DNA from: Shewanella sp. NIFS-20-20
GTDB taxonomy: Bacteria > Pseudomonadota > Gammaproteobacteria > Enterobacterales > Shewanellaceae
Assembly (NCBI RefSeq): GCF_019209865.1
Contig: NZ_JAHUTT010000027.1
Location: 1 to 47,624, forward strand
DNA: 47,624 nt
Direction of reading: 5' to 3'
How positions within the stretch are numbered: the stretch's first letter is position 1; each line of letters opens with the position of its first letter. The notes under the pieces were generated by a model that saw nothing but the letters and a program-made list of their open reading frames with translations, was not told the origin of the DNA and did no database searches. A program made the position numbers and the translations under genes. This document shows, piece after piece, positions 8,132 through 17,900 of this stretch.

Positions 8132-8160
8132 GGCGCGTCCACTGCCTGGTGTGACGCGCC
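8132..8160. terminator. hairpin between convergent genes
   Basis: GGCGCGTC (8132-8139) pairs perfectly with GACGCGCC (8153-8160), and CAC/GTG extends the stem inward. It lies between the abgT-like stop and the end of the ABC permease gene. There is no T-run on either strand, so termination is likely but not certain. Confidence 0.45.
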
Positions 8161-8184
8161 AACATCTTAGCCATGGTGCATGAT

Positions 8185-10497
8185 TCACACCTCATGCAAT
8201 GATTGTTGCAGCGGCTGATTAAATAATTTTATCACTGGATGCAGTACAGCCACTAAACCCACCACAAAGACTATCACGATGACCCATGCCAAAATGACAA
8301 CCTCAACCTCTGCAGCCCCTAAATCGTTAGCAAACACTTGCAACACGCTAATGGCGATTAGGCAAGCACCGCTAAAGGCCAACAAATATTGGCGAGCCAT
8401 CCGCCATAATATTGCGGCATCATCGCTGCCTAACGCCATTAATATACTGAGCTCTTGTGTTTGAACCATCACTCGATTTTGGCTTTGATGCCATAAACTG
8501 ATGTTGGTGCTCAGCATAAAAATGACAATCACTAAGCCTGAAAATAGTAATAAGTCATAACTAAAACGATCAAGTTGGTCAATCACTTCGCCCAGTGTCA
8601 TGACAGGGCTCAGGGAAGTGAGGCCAGCGTTGTTAAGGTAAGGTTGAATCAATGCTCTCGCTTTATCATCACTAAATTGGATAGATAACCGGCTGACATC
8701 TTGGAAATCTCGAAGGTTTATCGGGAAGTATATGGTGGGCAATGACTGATGACTCTTGCCCCAATGTGGAATATCAGCCACCGTCCCGACTATGGGGTAT
8801 TCCTCAAAAAATAGCGGGATAGTGCCCGCTAATAACGCGCTTTGATCCCCAGCGTAGAGTAAGTTAGCCGCGGTTTGATTGATCACAACACCGTAAATAC
8901 CTTGCGCAAGTTCTGCGCTGGTCTCAATGGCCAACACTTTAAAATATTGTGGACTGACTGACATCACAGCAAATACTTGCGGCTCAGTTAAGTTACTGTG
9001 CTTGATAGATATTCGTGTTGGTTCTGCAAAGGACTGCAATGATGCTGATACATGATCATGATGGCCTAGTGAAATGGCATCGAGTAAAGGAGCTAACGAA
9101 TCTGAGCTCACCACATCCAGCTGTTTAACCTCAAGATCAATATTAGTTTGCTGATACGCTTGCCATTGTGTTTGCGCAATCTGTGCCAAAAAGTAACAAA
9201 TGCTGATGGTCGTGGTCATCAGCAGCACCAACAACCCTTGAGCAAACCACATTTGCCAACGGCTTCTGCCTTGCTGTCGGGCTCGAGAAAATAACGTGCG
9301 GGTATTTAAGCGGAGTGTCGTTGTGACGAATACAATCAAAATCACCAGCCAGACAGCGAGCCAAGCTTGCCAATACACAGGCCAAGCGATGGTGATGGAC
9401 GCGCCCCCCGCCAACACTTGAACGCTAGGTGCCAGCGTAACCAAGCTAAGTAATAATGGTAGGCTCAACAAGCTTATCGCGGTGACAACCAGCATTACCA
9501 TAACACTCATACCAGCACTACCCAGCAAGAAGTGACCGCGATTAGCACCAAGTACTTCTAGGGTACGGTACTCGTGACTGGCATTGAGCGCTTTGTTGGT
9601 TGCCAAAGTTAATAATCCAAACACCAACACGCCAAATAAGGCCAGTGTCAGCAAGATCAGCAAGTACCATAACGACAATAATTGCTGGTGGCTCTTGGGG
9701 TCGAGCTGCAACCCCTTTAGTACCGCAATGGATAGCGCGGCTTCAGGCATGCCCATGCCCTTAACACTGACATCTAACGCATTAACCTGTTTAGTTAATT
9801 GGTCGATTGGAAACTCACGCTTGGCAGTGAATACCGCATAGTGTATCGGTGCCGCCAACAAAAACTTATCAGCTATCGGTCCGGGACCAAAAGGCGTGGT
9901 ATATTCTAATAAATCACTACTGGCCCAAATATCTATTTTATGATTAGCCATCATATTAAATTGAGGCGGCAGCACCCCTAAAATGGGTAAATCTGATGGG
10001 ATCCGTTTGTGGCTCAAAAATTGGCCTGCAACCTCTTTATTGGCTGCAAATGCTTGCTGCCAATATTGTTCAGTAAGCCATACACCCCGCCCACCCGCAA
10101 CAGTGAAGTCTGTCAGCAAATGCTCGGTAAAATTATTCGATAAAAATGCGGTTTGGGCGGCAGGCAAAGAGGTCCCAGCTAGATTGAAATCCATAGATTT
10201 TATCGCTAAGGATGAGACTTGCTCAACCACGCTTAATTCAGATATTTTTCTAACAGCCTGTAAATTAATAGGATCAAGTCGATAATCACTATGCAAGCGA
10301 CCAACCGTATACAAGGGTTGTGAAGTATTGACCCAGCGGGGGTTTTCAAAGAACAATAAACTCCCCAGTTTCATCACTAAAGTGAGGAGCGCCAGCGCCA
10401 GCCCAAAACCAAGTAACATAATTAACAGCTTAATTTTAAGTCCGCGCCACCTGCGCCATTCACTGACAGTTTCAAATACCACATCAGTAGACATCAT
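8185..10497 (-). CDS. ABC transporter permease, FtsX/MacB type (two FtsX modules)
   Basis: A 770-residue inner-membrane permease. An N-terminal helix (about 22-48) is followed by a large periplasmic domain (about 50-265). A group of helices follows (about 275-305, 330-365, 375-400, 420-440), then a second periplasmic domain (about 445-650) and C-terminal helices (about 655-680, 705-725, 730-755). This doubled layout is typical of large FtsX-family permeases (YbbP-like) of tripartite or mechanotransmission ABC systems. The start ATG overlaps the end of the ATPase gene by 14 bp, so the two are translationally coupled. With the HlyD-like adaptor upstream it should form an exporter or periplasmic extractor. 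The substrate is unknown; the secreted Cys-rich peptide in the same block is a candidate. Confidence 0.85.
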   Translation of the reverse strand: MMSTDVVFETVSEWRRWRGLKIKLLIMLLGFGLALALLTLVMKLGSLLFFENPRWVNTSQPLYTVGRLHSDYRLDPINLQAVRKISELSVVEQVSSLAIKSMDFNLAGTSLPAAQTAFLSNNFTEHLLTDFTVAGGRGVWLTEQYWQQAFAANKEVAGQFLSHKRIPSDLPILGVLPPQFNMMANHKIDIWASSDLLEYTTPFGPGPIADKFLLAAPIHYAVFTAKREFPIDQLTKQVNALDVSVKGMGMPEAALSIAVLKGLQLDPKSHQQLLSLWYLLILLTLALFGVLVFGLLTLATNKALNASHEYRTLEVLGANRGHFLLGSAGMSVMVMLVVTAISLLSLPLLLSLVTLAPSVQVLAGGASITIAWPVYWQAWLAVWLVILIVFVTTTLRLNTRTLFSRARQQGRSRWQMWFAQGLLVLLMTTTISICYFLAQIAQTQWQAYQQTNIDLEVKQLDVVSSDSLAPLLDAISLGHHDHVSASLQSFAEPTRISIKHSNLTEPQVFAVMSVSPQYFKVLAIETSAELAQGIYGVVINQTAANLLYAGDQSALLAGTIPLFFEEYPIVGTVADIPHWGKSHQSLPTIYFPINLRDFQDVSRLSIQFSDDKARALIQPYLNNAGLTSLSPVMTLGEVIDQLDRFSYDLLLFSGLVIVIFMLSTNISLWHQSQNRVMVQTQELSILMALGSDDAAILWRMARQYLLAFSGACLIAISVLQVFANDLGAAEVEVVILAWVIVIVFVVGLVAVLHPVIKLFNQPLQQSLHEV

Positions 10498-11173
10498 CGA
10501 TTATCCTGCCATCCAAAATGGTCAAACGGCGCTGGCAAATCTTTGCCACTAGGGGATCATGGGTCACCAAGATTAAGGTGCCACCCGACTCACTCATCGA
10601 GCTCAACAAATCCATCACCCTCTGGCTATTTTCAGAATCCAAATTCCCAGTTGGTTCATCCGCTAAGATTAACGATGGCCGATTAATTAATGCCCGAGCA
10701 ATGGCAACCCGTTGTTGCTCTCCCCCAGATAAAGTAGCGGGTTGCGATAAGGCCTTGTCCGCCATTCCCACTTGATCAAGCATGGCCATTGCCCGTGCTT
10801 GATAGTCTTTCTTATCGATATCAGGATGGTAGCGCATGGGTTGGATCACATTACCAATTACACTCATACTACTGATTAGATTGAAGTTTTGAAAAATCCA
10901 ACCGATATGACGATTGCGGATCACACTTTTTTGCTGACGACTCAAGCTATTCACTTGAGTATCACGCAAAAAATACTCACCAGTACTGATATCGTCCAGC
11001 AAACCAATTAACGACAGCAAGGTCGACTTACCACTGCCTGATGCACCAGTTAAGGCCACGGATTGACCATCTTCAATGACTAAATCAATATGATTAAGCA
11101 CGGTTTGCCGCTGCTGACTCGCACCAAACTGCTTACCGACTTGCTGCATTTTTATCAATGACGTCACAAGCAA
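10484..11173 (-). CDS. ABC transporter ATPase, LolD/MacB type
   Basis: A 229-residue ATPase with Walker A GASGSGKSTL, Q-loop IFQNFNLI, signature LSGGEQQRVAIARAL, Walker B LILADEPTGNLD and H-loop VTHD. The closely spaced GEQQ signature and DEPTGNLD are typical of the MacB/LolD group that partners FtsX-type permeases. It lies 23 bp after the adaptor gene and overlaps the permease start, so the three form one operon. Confidence 0.95.
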   Translation of the reverse strand: MLVTSLIKMQQVGKQFGASQQRQTVLNHIDLVIEDGQSVALTGASGSGKSTLLSLIGLLDDISTGEYFLRDTQVNSLSRQQKSVIRNRHIGWIFQNFNLISSMSVIGNVIQPMRYHPDIDKKDYQARAMAMLDQVGMADKALSQPATLSGGEQQRVAIARALINRPSLILADEPTGNLDSENSQRVMDLLSSMSESGGTLILVTHDPLVAKICQRRLTILDGRIIDDVY

Positions 11174-11196
11174 CCATCCTTTATTTAACGATTAAA

Positions 11197-12420
11197 TTAC
11201 TGCTCGAATGGCAATTGCGCCGCCACCCAATCACCTTCGCGTAAGCCACTGATCACTTCCACAACATCACGGTTAACAAGTCCGACAGTCACTTCTGTAG
11301 CGACAAAGTCAGCACCTTGTTTGACATAAAATATTTGCTGAGATTGCTTAGGATCAAAATAGATTGGCGGGGTTAACCGCAGCACGTGTTCTTTATGTTG
11401 TCGTATGACACTCGCTGACACACTTTGATTTGCTTTAGCAAGGCTGGGTAAATCATCATGAAATTGGGCTTCAACGGTAATTTGGTTATCTTCAATCGCA
11501 GGGTGAATTCGAATAATATCCGCCATATAAAATTGGCCTTTCAATTCAACCTTCACGAGCATGCCAATGGCGATATCACTGGCATCCATCGCCAATATAT
11601 TTAATCGCGCATATAAGGTGTCAGGGTCCGTGAGTTTGGCAATTAAATCGCCTTTGCGAATGACTTGGCCAACTTCAATATTGTCACCCAGTTCACCGAT
11701 GATTCCTGAGCTGTTAGTTAGCACGGTTAATTCGATCATATCAGATTCAATCAAGGCTAAGCGTAATTTTGCTGCCTTTAGTTTGGCATCTAACACACCA
11801 CGCTCTGCGGCTAAACCAAGGTGAATACTGTCTGCGCTTGCGTTGAGTAGTTCTAACTTGAGATAGAGTTGCTCAACTCGGGTGTTGGCTCTTAAAAATT
11901 CTAAATCACCAATCAGCTGCTGCTTATGGAGCACAGTTAAGGTCGATATTTCTTTATCCGCAAAGGTAATTTCACTTTTAGCAATGGCAATTTCATTGGC
12001 AAGCTCGGTCACCCGCCGCTGTTGATTCAGGGTTTCAGATTGATAATTAGCTTGCTCTATTTGCCATTCTAATTGGGCAATTTGAAACTCTCGTTGGAGC
12101 TGCGGATTAACCAAACTTAATATGGCTTGTCCAGGCTCGACCTCGGTCCCAGGGTAGGCATGCAACTGGCTAATATTCCCCTCGACCTTGGCCACTAAAC
12201 TGGAAGAAACCCGTGGAATTAACCGACCATAAGCGGCAGCTTGACTCGCCACGTCTCCCAACGTGACTTGAACCAATGGAATATTGGCATCAACGGGTGA
12301 CGAGGCAAGACCTTTAATCTGCCACAGACTCAGGGTAAGTAAGGCAACGAACAGCATGACGATGCCCCATAATGTTGGCTTAGCGAACCATGACTCACGC
12401 TCCGGAATACTTAGCATCAT
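11197..12420 (-). CDS. HlyD/MacA-like periplasmic adaptor protein
   Basis: A 407-residue membrane-fusion protein. A short cytoplasmic N-terminus and one transmembrane helix (about 15-35) are followed by a biotinyl-lipoyl half-motif (VEGNISQLHAYPGTEVEPGQ). A long helical hairpin spans about 110-225, then the second half-motif (SSGIIGELGDNIEVGQVIRKG) and beta-barrel/membrane-proximal domains to the end. It would bridge the inner-membrane ABC permease to the periplasm or an outer-membrane channel. No TolC-type gene is nearby, so a shared channel would be needed if the system spans both membranes. Two ATGs are adjacent (12420 and 12417). Confidence 0.88.
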   Translation of the reverse strand: MMLSIPERESWFAKPTLWGIVMLFVALLTLSLWQIKGLASSPVDANIPLVQVTLGDVASQAAAYGRLIPRVSSSLVAKVEGNISQLHAYPGTEVEPGQAILSLVNPQLQREFQIAQLEWQIEQANYQSETLNQQRRVTELANEIAIAKSEITFADKEISTLTVLHKQQLIGDLEFLRANTRVEQLYLKLELLNASADSIHLGLAAERGVLDAKLKAAKLRLALIESDMIELTVLTNSSGIIGELGDNIEVGQVIRKGDLIAKLTDPDTLYARLNILAMDASDIAIGMLVKVELKGQFYMADIIRIHPAIEDNQITVEAQFHDDLPSLAKANQSVSASVIRQHKEHVLRLTPPIYFDPKQSQQIFYVKQGADFVATEVTVGLVNRDVVEVISGLREGDWVAAQLPFEQ

Positions 12421-12491
12421 TATCCTTGTTATTTTTAGCTCGAATACAGCCTACAAATCCATCTAACCACCGCACAACATAGCCCCCAAGG

Positions 12492-13088
12492 TTAACGCTG
12501 GGGTTTAATTCCGAACGCTGGAATTTCGATACGATAATGGCTGATCTGGGGATATTCAGTGACGATTTGATGAGCCAAAGCCCGTTTATTTTTTATTTTG
12601 GTAGCATTACTATCGGCCTTCTCAAAATTTGAGCCTGCCATCATATATTGACCACCAGTATCTAACAGGGTGGGACTGTCGAAATACAACATAATGAGCC
12701 CAGGTTCGCTGGGTAATTCAATATTCAAAAATGCCGCCAATTGCTCACTAGACACATTGATATGACTGGTATCGTTCGGCACTAATACTGGCGCCAATTT
12801 AGGCGCAATCGCCATCGTCTCCTCATAACTGAGCCAATGGGCATTGCGGGTATCAAACAGATAAGCGACCGCAAAAAAAGGTCGCGTCTTAGCGATATTG
12901 TGCGTAAAGAAGGTTTCAAAGCTATCAAAGCGCAGGGTACTACCAAGCTGCCAGGTTTCATTCGGCTGATTAGCAAAAGTAATTTTGGCCTCAGCCTGGG
13001 GATCTTTCCCTTCCGCTTGGCTTGATACTGACGCCAGAACAATACCGATGAACAGAAGCATTTTAAGAGTAAGCCTATAAATTATCAT
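12492..13088 (-). CDS. periplasmic protein of unknown function linked to the ABC exporter
   Basis: A 198-residue protein that I do not recognise. A signal peptide is clear (RLTLKMLLFIGIVLASVSSQA, cleavage near SQA-EGK). The mature part has no cysteine and no known motif. It includes YLFDTRNAHWLSYEE, IMLYFDSPTLLDTGGQYMMA and the C-terminal block ALAHQIVTEYPQISHYRIEI. I start at ATG 13088, which has an AGGG ribosome site; an in-frame GTG lies five codons upstream. It sits between the Cys-rich peptide gene and the adaptor gene, all leftward. A decayed copy of its 3' end lies at 13660-13752, so the gene was once duplicated. Confidence 0.75.
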   Translation of the reverse strand: MIIYRLTLKMLLFIGIVLASVSSQAEGKDPQAEAKITFANQPNETWQLGSTLRFDSFETFFTHNIAKTRPFFAVAYLFDTRNAHWLSYEETMAIAPKLAPVLVPNDTSHINVSSEQLAAFLNIELPSEPGLIMLYFDSPTLLDTGGQYMMAGSNFEKADSNATKIKNKRALAHQIVTEYPQISHYRIEIPAFGIKPQR

Positions 13089-13166
13089 GATTTTCCCTGT
13101 CACTTATTGTGTTAATTTGGGGGAGTGCTGCGACTTCTCGCTGCAGCATTACATACTGTCGCTTAA

Positions 13167-13358
13167 TTACGACGGGCAATTAATAGTGCATGGGTGGGCT
13201 TCAGTACATACCGTTCCTTCGCCACCTGGCCCTTCAGCAATACAAATGAATCCATCCTCCCCCCAAGCACATTGTGAGTCACCACAAGCGGCATACGCTG
13301 CTGCAACCAAACTGGTTAGAGCGACTAACATCAACACCATCATTTTTGCTTTCAACAT
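13167..13358 (-). CDS. small secreted cysteine-rich peptide
   Basis: A 63-residue peptide. Residues 1-23 are a standard Sec signal sequence ending AYA, cleaved before Ala24-Cys25. The mature 40 residues are acidic, glycine-rich and contain six cysteines (25, 30, 39, 51, 57, 61), an even number that could form three disulfides. No match that I recognise. It is the first gene of a leftward block with a periplasmic protein, an adaptor, an ATPase and an FtsX-type permease, which suggests a secreted effector, bacteriocin-like or signal peptide handled by that exporter. The signal peptide, in-frame stop and operon position argue for a real gene despite its size. An overlapping plus-strand frame looks like its shadow. 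Confidence 0.65.
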   Translation of the reverse strand: MLKAKMMVLMLVALTSLVAAAYAACGDSQCAWGEDGFICIAEGPGGEGTVCTEAHPCTINCPS

Positions 13359-13376
13359 GGTTAATCCGTATAAATA

Positions 13377-13382
13377 ATTATG
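13377..13382 (-). promoter_or_regulatory. candidate -10 box of the Cys-rich peptide block
   Basis: CATAAT on the minus strand (13382-13377), about 20 bp ahead of the peptide start. No good -35 is found at the right distance, so an activator may be needed or the call may be wrong. Confidence 0.25.
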
Positions 13383-13590
13383 CCAACATTTGGCCTTAAT
13401 AAGTTAGCCGTCACAAAAAAAATCAACAAAAATAAAGCGCTTGCGCAACATTGTACCATCAGACCTATAACAACAATGTCTATTTACGGGTTAATGATGT
13501 TCTAGCTCAGCGAGTTATCTTGTAAAGGCTAAACATCTTTTCTTATTCTTTTTGCACTTATTGACCCATCATTATCATCGCCACCTTGCC

Positions 13591-13645
13591 CCACTGACCA
13601 CTGACCACTGACCACTGACCACTGACCACTGACCACTGACCACTG
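13591..13645. repeat. heptanucleotide tandem repeat (ACTGACC)
   Basis: Seven perfect copies of ACTGACC (13593-13641), with CC before and ACTG after, give 55 bp of uninterrupted repeat. The unit is not a multiple of three and no gene can be supported across it. Perfect copies suggest recent expansion by slippage, so copy number may vary between strains. Confidence 0.95.
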
Positions 13646-13659
13646 TCGCTTGAGACTCA

Positions 13660-13752
13660 TGATTGAGATTTCGATACAATAATGGCGTATCTGCGGATAT
13701 TCAGTGACGACTTGACGAGCCAAAGCATCTCTTTTTTATTTTGATAGTAATG
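13660..13752 (-). pseudogene. 3' remnant of a copy of the 198-residue periplasmic protein gene
   Basis: On the minus strand this stretch encodes ALARQVVTEYPQIRHYCIEI, nearly the same as the C-terminus of the 12492-13088 product (ALAHQIVTEYPQISHYRIEI). The DNA similarity extends about 30 bp further upstream, but there the frame is broken (a TAA and a small indel). The rest of the gene is missing. It is therefore a decayed duplicate, separated from the intact copy by the peptide gene. Confidence 0.75.
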
Positions 13753-13972
13753 CAATTAAGCTAAGCCAAAATAACCGCCTAGGTATGGCCACTTTTCAGC
13801 AACACCCCATGAAAGCATCGGTTTTTATTCATTGATTCAATGACGGCTACGTTTTACTTGCTGAATTTAACCAAACCTCAGTGCAGTCATTGTCTATTGA
13901 ATCAGGGTTAACCTTGCAATGCTTGGCTTAGGCGCTATATTGACGACCTAAGTTAGTTTGTAAGGTTTTATC

Positions 13973-14530
13973 ATGACACTGTTTATCGCCTCGGATCTCC
14001 ACGGTTCTCTTACTGCCGGCCAAGCCATGCTGGCCCGTTTTGAGCAATCAGGTGCTCGTTATCTATTGTTACTTGGGGATTTACTCAATCATGGTCCCCG
14101 CAATGCCATTCCTGCTGGCTATGATCCGGTCTCACTGGCTGAACACCTGAATCAATATGCCGATCGGATTATTGCGGTGCGCGGTAATTGCGATAGTGAA
14201 GTGGATCAAATGCTGCTGAAATTTCCGTTCACCGCCAGCTATCAACAAGTATTACTGCCTCAAATGCGGCTCTTTTTGACCCATGGCCATATTTATCACC
14301 CCGACAATCTGCCGCCACTACAAACTGGCGATGGCTTTGTCTATGGTCACACCCATATTCCGCTAGCCGAATACCAAGAGGGCGTACTGCACTTCAACCC
14401 AGGCTCCACCACCATTCCGCGCAATGGTGGCCGCGCCTCCTATGGTCTACTCAGTGACACCGAGTGTCAGGTTCGGGATTTGCACACAGATGAAGTCATC
14501 GTCAGCTGCAAGCTGCGTCATGCGCTGTAG
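13973..14530 (+). CDS. yfcE: metallophosphoesterase YfcE
   Basis: A 185-residue phosphodiesterase of the MJ0936/YfcE type, about the length of E. coli YfcE (184). The metal-binding motifs run in order: IASDLHGS (D-x-H), LLGDLLNHGPRN (G-D-x-x-N/H), VRGNCDSEVD (G-N-C-D), LTHGHIY and YGHTHIP (G-H-T-H). E. coli YfcE hydrolyses model phosphodiesters with Mn2+; its physiological substrate is not settled. Start ATG 13973 has an AAGG site eight bases upstream. Confidence 0.93.
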   Translation: MTLFIASDLHGSLTAGQAMLARFEQSGARYLLLLGDLLNHGPRNAIPAGYDPVSLAEHLNQYADRIIAVRGNCDSEVDQMLLKFPFTASYQQVLLPQMRLFLTHGHIYHPDNLPPLQTGDGFVYGHTHIPLAEYQEGVLHFNPGSTTIPRNGGRASYGLLSDTECQVRDLHTDEVIVSCKLRHAL

Positions 14531-14700
14531 GCGCTGAATACATTGCCTAAGGTCATCTTGGCGGTGTCATGCCATGACTCAAGCCGAGTGCAACCTCGGT
14601 TTGCATGGCCGCGCCCCCCTATGCCAGCTATCATTGCGCCGCCGCTAGGCGGAAGTAATGTGCATTCACCATGGCAGCCACCGCCGCCACTACCAAACAA

Positions 14701-14726
14701 AAAACCCAGCATTTCTGCTGGGTTTT
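14701..14726 (-). terminator. terminator of the RND efflux operon
   Basis: A perfect 11-bp stem (AAAACCCAGCA / TGCTGGGTTTT) with a 4-base loop, followed on the minus strand by TTGTTTGG with extra Ts. It lies 28 bp after the RND pump stop codon. Confidence 0.9.
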
Positions 14727-14753
14727 CATCAATCAACAACTGGTATAGACAAG

Positions 14754-17700
14754 TTATTCCGGCTTGCTCGCCTTCTTAGCATCGCTTTCGCGCTTACTAA
14801 AGATACGCTCAACTATCACGAAGAACAGTGGGATAAAGAAGATGCCCAAGAAGGTCGAGCTCATCATACCGCCCAATACCCCAGTACCAATCGCATTCTG
14901 GGCTCCGCTGCCAACACCGGTACTAATGGCAAGCGGCACAACCCCTAAACCAAACGCCAGTGAGGTCATCAAAATCGGACGCAAACGCACCCGCACGGCA
15001 TGCAAGGTGGCTTCAATCAATCCGGCGCCTTTTTCGTAGTATTCTTTAGCGAATTCCACAATCAAGATTGCGTTCTTGGTGGCTAAGCCGACCGTGGTTA
15101 ACAGACCCACTTGGAAGAACACGTCATTATTGAGGCCGCGGCCATAAGTCGCCAACAAGGCACCGATCACCCCGAGTGGTACCACTAAGATAACCGCAAA
15201 TGGAACTGACCAACTTTCGTAAAGCGCCGCTAACACCAAAAACACCACTAAGATCGACAAGGCATACAACATCGGAGCTTGGTTACCAGAGAGACGTTCT
15301 TCATACGACAAGCCACTCCATTCGATACCAAAACCTGGTGGCAGCTGTTTAGCTAAGTCTTCCATAATGTCCATGGCGGCACCGGTACTCACTCCAGGCG
15401 CGGTTGCCCCTTGAATGTTCACCGCAGGTAATCCACCAAAGCGTTCAAGCCGCGGCGAACCAAACTCCCAACGACCGGTAGCAAATGCCGAGAAAGGCAC
15501 CATTTCACCTTGACTATTGCGAACATACCAAGAATCTAGATCCTCAGCCTGCATGCGGGCTTCAGCTTCACCTTGCACAAATACCTTTTTGACACGGCCA
15601 CGGTCAATGTAATCATTGACATAAGACCCACCCCACGCGGTCGCCAGCACGCTATTGACGTCATCGAGATTTAAACTCAAGGCGCGCAATTTGCCATGGT
15701 CGATGTCCAGCTGATATTGCGGGGCATCTTCTTGACCGTTAGGACGCACACCAACCAAACTTGGGTTCTGACCCGCCATACCGAGCAGTTGGTTACGGGC
15801 CGCGATTAATGCATCATGACCTTGACCATTTTTATCTTGCAGATACATATCAAAACCGTTGGCGGTACCGAGTTCTAAAACCGCGGGAGGCACAAAGGCA
15901 AACACAAACGCTTCTTTAATTTGCATAAAGGCGCCCATGGCTCGGTTAGCCACGGCCTGCACACCTTGACCCGGTTCAGTACGCTCATTCCAAGGTTTCA
16001 TGTTAACGAATGCCAACCCCATGTTTTGACCCATACCAGCGAAACTGAAGCCTGATACGGTAAACACTGATTCCACCGAGTCTTTATCATCTTCAAGCAA
16101 ATAGTCATTCACTTGATTGAGCACACCCTGTGTCATCTCTTGGGTCGAGTTAGCCGGTAAAATGGCCTGCACAAACATGACGCCTTGATCTTCGTCCGGC
16201 AAGAAGGCCGTCGGCATGCGCATGAAGATCCAACCGGTTGCCACGACCAATGCCAAATAAATCACAAACACACGCCCAGTGCGCTTGACGATTTTACCCA
16301 CGCTTGATTCGTATTTATTGGTTAGGTTGTCAAAATGGCGGTTAAACCACCCAAAGAAACCGGTATTAATGTGAGTGTGCCCCTGCTTCAGGGGTTTGAG
16401 CATGGTGGCGCATAACGCTGGGGTCAGAATAATCGCGACCAATACCGACAAGCCCATGGCGGACACGATAGTGATTGAGAACTGGCGATAAATGACCCCA
16501 GTAGAACCCGACATAAATGCCATAGGCACGAACACAGCCGACAAGGTCAAACCAATACCCACCAAGGCACCGGTAATTTGATCCATCGATTTTCGTGTAG
16601 CTTCTAGCGGGCTTAGACCTTCTTCAGACATCACCCGCTCGACGTTTTCCACCACCACAATGGCATCATCCACCAGCAAACCAATGGCCAGCACCATGGC
16701 AAACATGGTTAAGGTGTTAATCGAGAAGCCCGTTGCCGCCAAAATACCGAAGGTACCCAGCAATACCACTGGCACGGCAATCATGGGGATCAAGGTCGCG
16801 CGGAAATTCTGCAAGAACAGGTACATGATCAAAAATACCAAGACCACCGCCTCGAGCAGCGTATGTACCACACCTTCAATGGATTGCCCAACAAATGGCG
16901 TGGTATCAAATGGAATAACCATTTCTAACCCTTCAGGGAAGAAGGGCTTCATTTCATCCATTTGTTTTAATACTGCCGCAGCGGTATCCAATGCATTGGC
17001 ACCCGTGGCGAGCTGAATCGCTAAACCAGAAGCGGGACGACCGTTATAGAAAGAGGTCACCATGTAGCTTTCGGCGCCCACTTCGACTTCCGCCACATCG
17101 CTTAAATAGACATTGGCACCACTGGCATCCGATTTAAGTACTATTGCCTCAAACTCTTCCGGCGTTTCTAGACGAGATTGGGCTGAAATTGTCGCGTTAA
17201 ACTGCTGACCTTTAACCGATGGCGTGCCCCCTAATTGACCCGCGGAGACCTGCGCATTTTGCTGGCGAATGGCCATTAATACGTCATTGGTCGTGAGGCT
17301 ATATTGATTCAGCTTTAGCGGATCAAGCCAAATGCGCATCGCATATTGCGCACCAAACAGCTGGATATCACCCACACCAGGCACACGGCTTAACGGATCT
17401 TGAATATTACTGGCAACATAGTCACCAATATCAGCTTTATCCATTGAGCCATCTTGCGACACAAAACCGAGCACCATTAAGAAGCCGGTACTGGATTTGT
17501 TAACACTGATCCCTTGCGCCTGCACTTCTTGCGGCAATAACGGCATGGCTAACTGCAGTTTGTTCTGCACTTGTACCTGAGCGATATCAGCATCGGCTTC
17601 TGCATTAAATGTTAAGGTGATGGTGGCACCACCAAAACTATCACTTTGTGAGGTGATATAACGCAAGTTATCTAGACCCGTCATGCGCTGTTCGATCACC

Positions 17701-17888
17701 TGGGTGACCGTATCTTCGACCGTTTTAGCCGACGCGCCAGGGTAAGTTGCACTAATGACCACCGTCGGCGGGGCAATACTTGGATACTGGGATACGGGTA
17801 AGGTCTTAATCGCTAAGACCCCCGCCAGCATAATAATAATAGCGATCACCCACGCAAAAATGGGGCGATCAATAAAATAACGTGCCAT
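14754..17888 (-). CDS. RND multidrug efflux pump, AcrB/MexB type (HAE1)
   Basis: A 1044-residue inner-membrane proton antiporter with the hallmarks of AcrB-type pumps. These are [23 protein letters not shown] at the N-terminus, the proton-relay Asp pair in [38 protein letters not shown], and the repeat-related second half with [16 protein letters not shown]. Lengths of about 1030-1050 are normal for the family. It is the second gene of a two-gene operon with its adaptor (12 bp apart). No outer-membrane factor gene is present, so a TolC-type channel elsewhere is expected. Likely substrates are hydrophobic drugs and bile salts, inferred from the family only. Confidence 0.95.
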   Translation of the reverse strand: MARYFIDRPIFAWVIAIIIMLAGVLAIKTLPVSQYPSIAPPTVVISATYPGASAKTVEDTVTQVIEQRMTGLDNLRYITSQSDSFGGATITLTFNAEADADIAQVQVQNKLQLAMPLLPQEVQAQGISVNKSSTGFLMVLGFVSQDGSMDKADIGDYVASNIQDPLSRVPGVGDIQLFGAQYAMRIWLDPLKLNQYSLTTNDVLMAIRQQNAQVSAGQLGGTPSVKGQQFNATISAQSRLETPEEFEAIVLKSDASGANVYLSDVAEVEVGAESYMVTSFYNGRPASGLAIQLATGANALDTAAAVLKQMDEMKPFFPEGLEMVIPFDTTPFVGQSIEGVVHTLLEAVVLVFLIMYLFLQNFRATLIPMIAVPVVLLGTFGILAATGFSINTLTMFAMVLAIGLLVDDAIVVVENVERVMSEEGLSPLEATRKSMDQITGALVGIGLTLSAVFVPMAFMSGSTGVIYRQFSITIVSAMGLSVLVAIILTPALCATMLKPLKQGHTHINTGFFGWFNRHFDNLTNKYESSVGKIVKRTGRVFVIYLALVVATGWIFMRMPTAFLPDEDQGVMFVQAILPANSTQEMTQGVLNQVNDYLLEDDKDSVESVFTVSGFSFAGMGQNMGLAFVNMKPWNERTEPGQGVQAVANRAMGAFMQIKEAFVFAFVPPAVLELGTANGFDMYLQDKNGQGHDALIAARNQLLGMAGQNPSLVGVRPNGQEDAPQYQLDIDHGKLRALSLNLDDVNSVLATAWGGSYVNDYIDRGRVKKVFVQGEAEARMQAEDLDSWYVRNSQGEMVPFSAFATGRWEFGSPRLERFGGLPAVNIQGATAPGVSTGAAMDIMEDLAKQLPPGFGIEWSGLSYEERLSGNQAPMLYALSILVVFLVLAALYESWSVPFAVILVVPLGVIGALLATYGRGLNNDVFFQVGLLTTVGLATKNAILIVEFAKEYYEKGAGLIEATLHAVRVRLRPILMTSLAFGLGVVPLAISTGVGSGAQNAIGTGVLGGMMSSTFLGIFFIPLFFVIVERIFSKRESDAKKASKPE

Positions 17889-17900
17889 GAATTCTTCCCG

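Noticed and set aside
13087..13377. 96-residue plus-strand open frame across the Cys-rich peptide gene
   Set aside because: It is antisense to the peptide gene, which has a clean signal peptide and operon context; this frame shows no such features.
13591..13645. CRISPR-like repeat array
   Set aside because: Direct 7-bp repeats without spacers; a simple tandem repeat.
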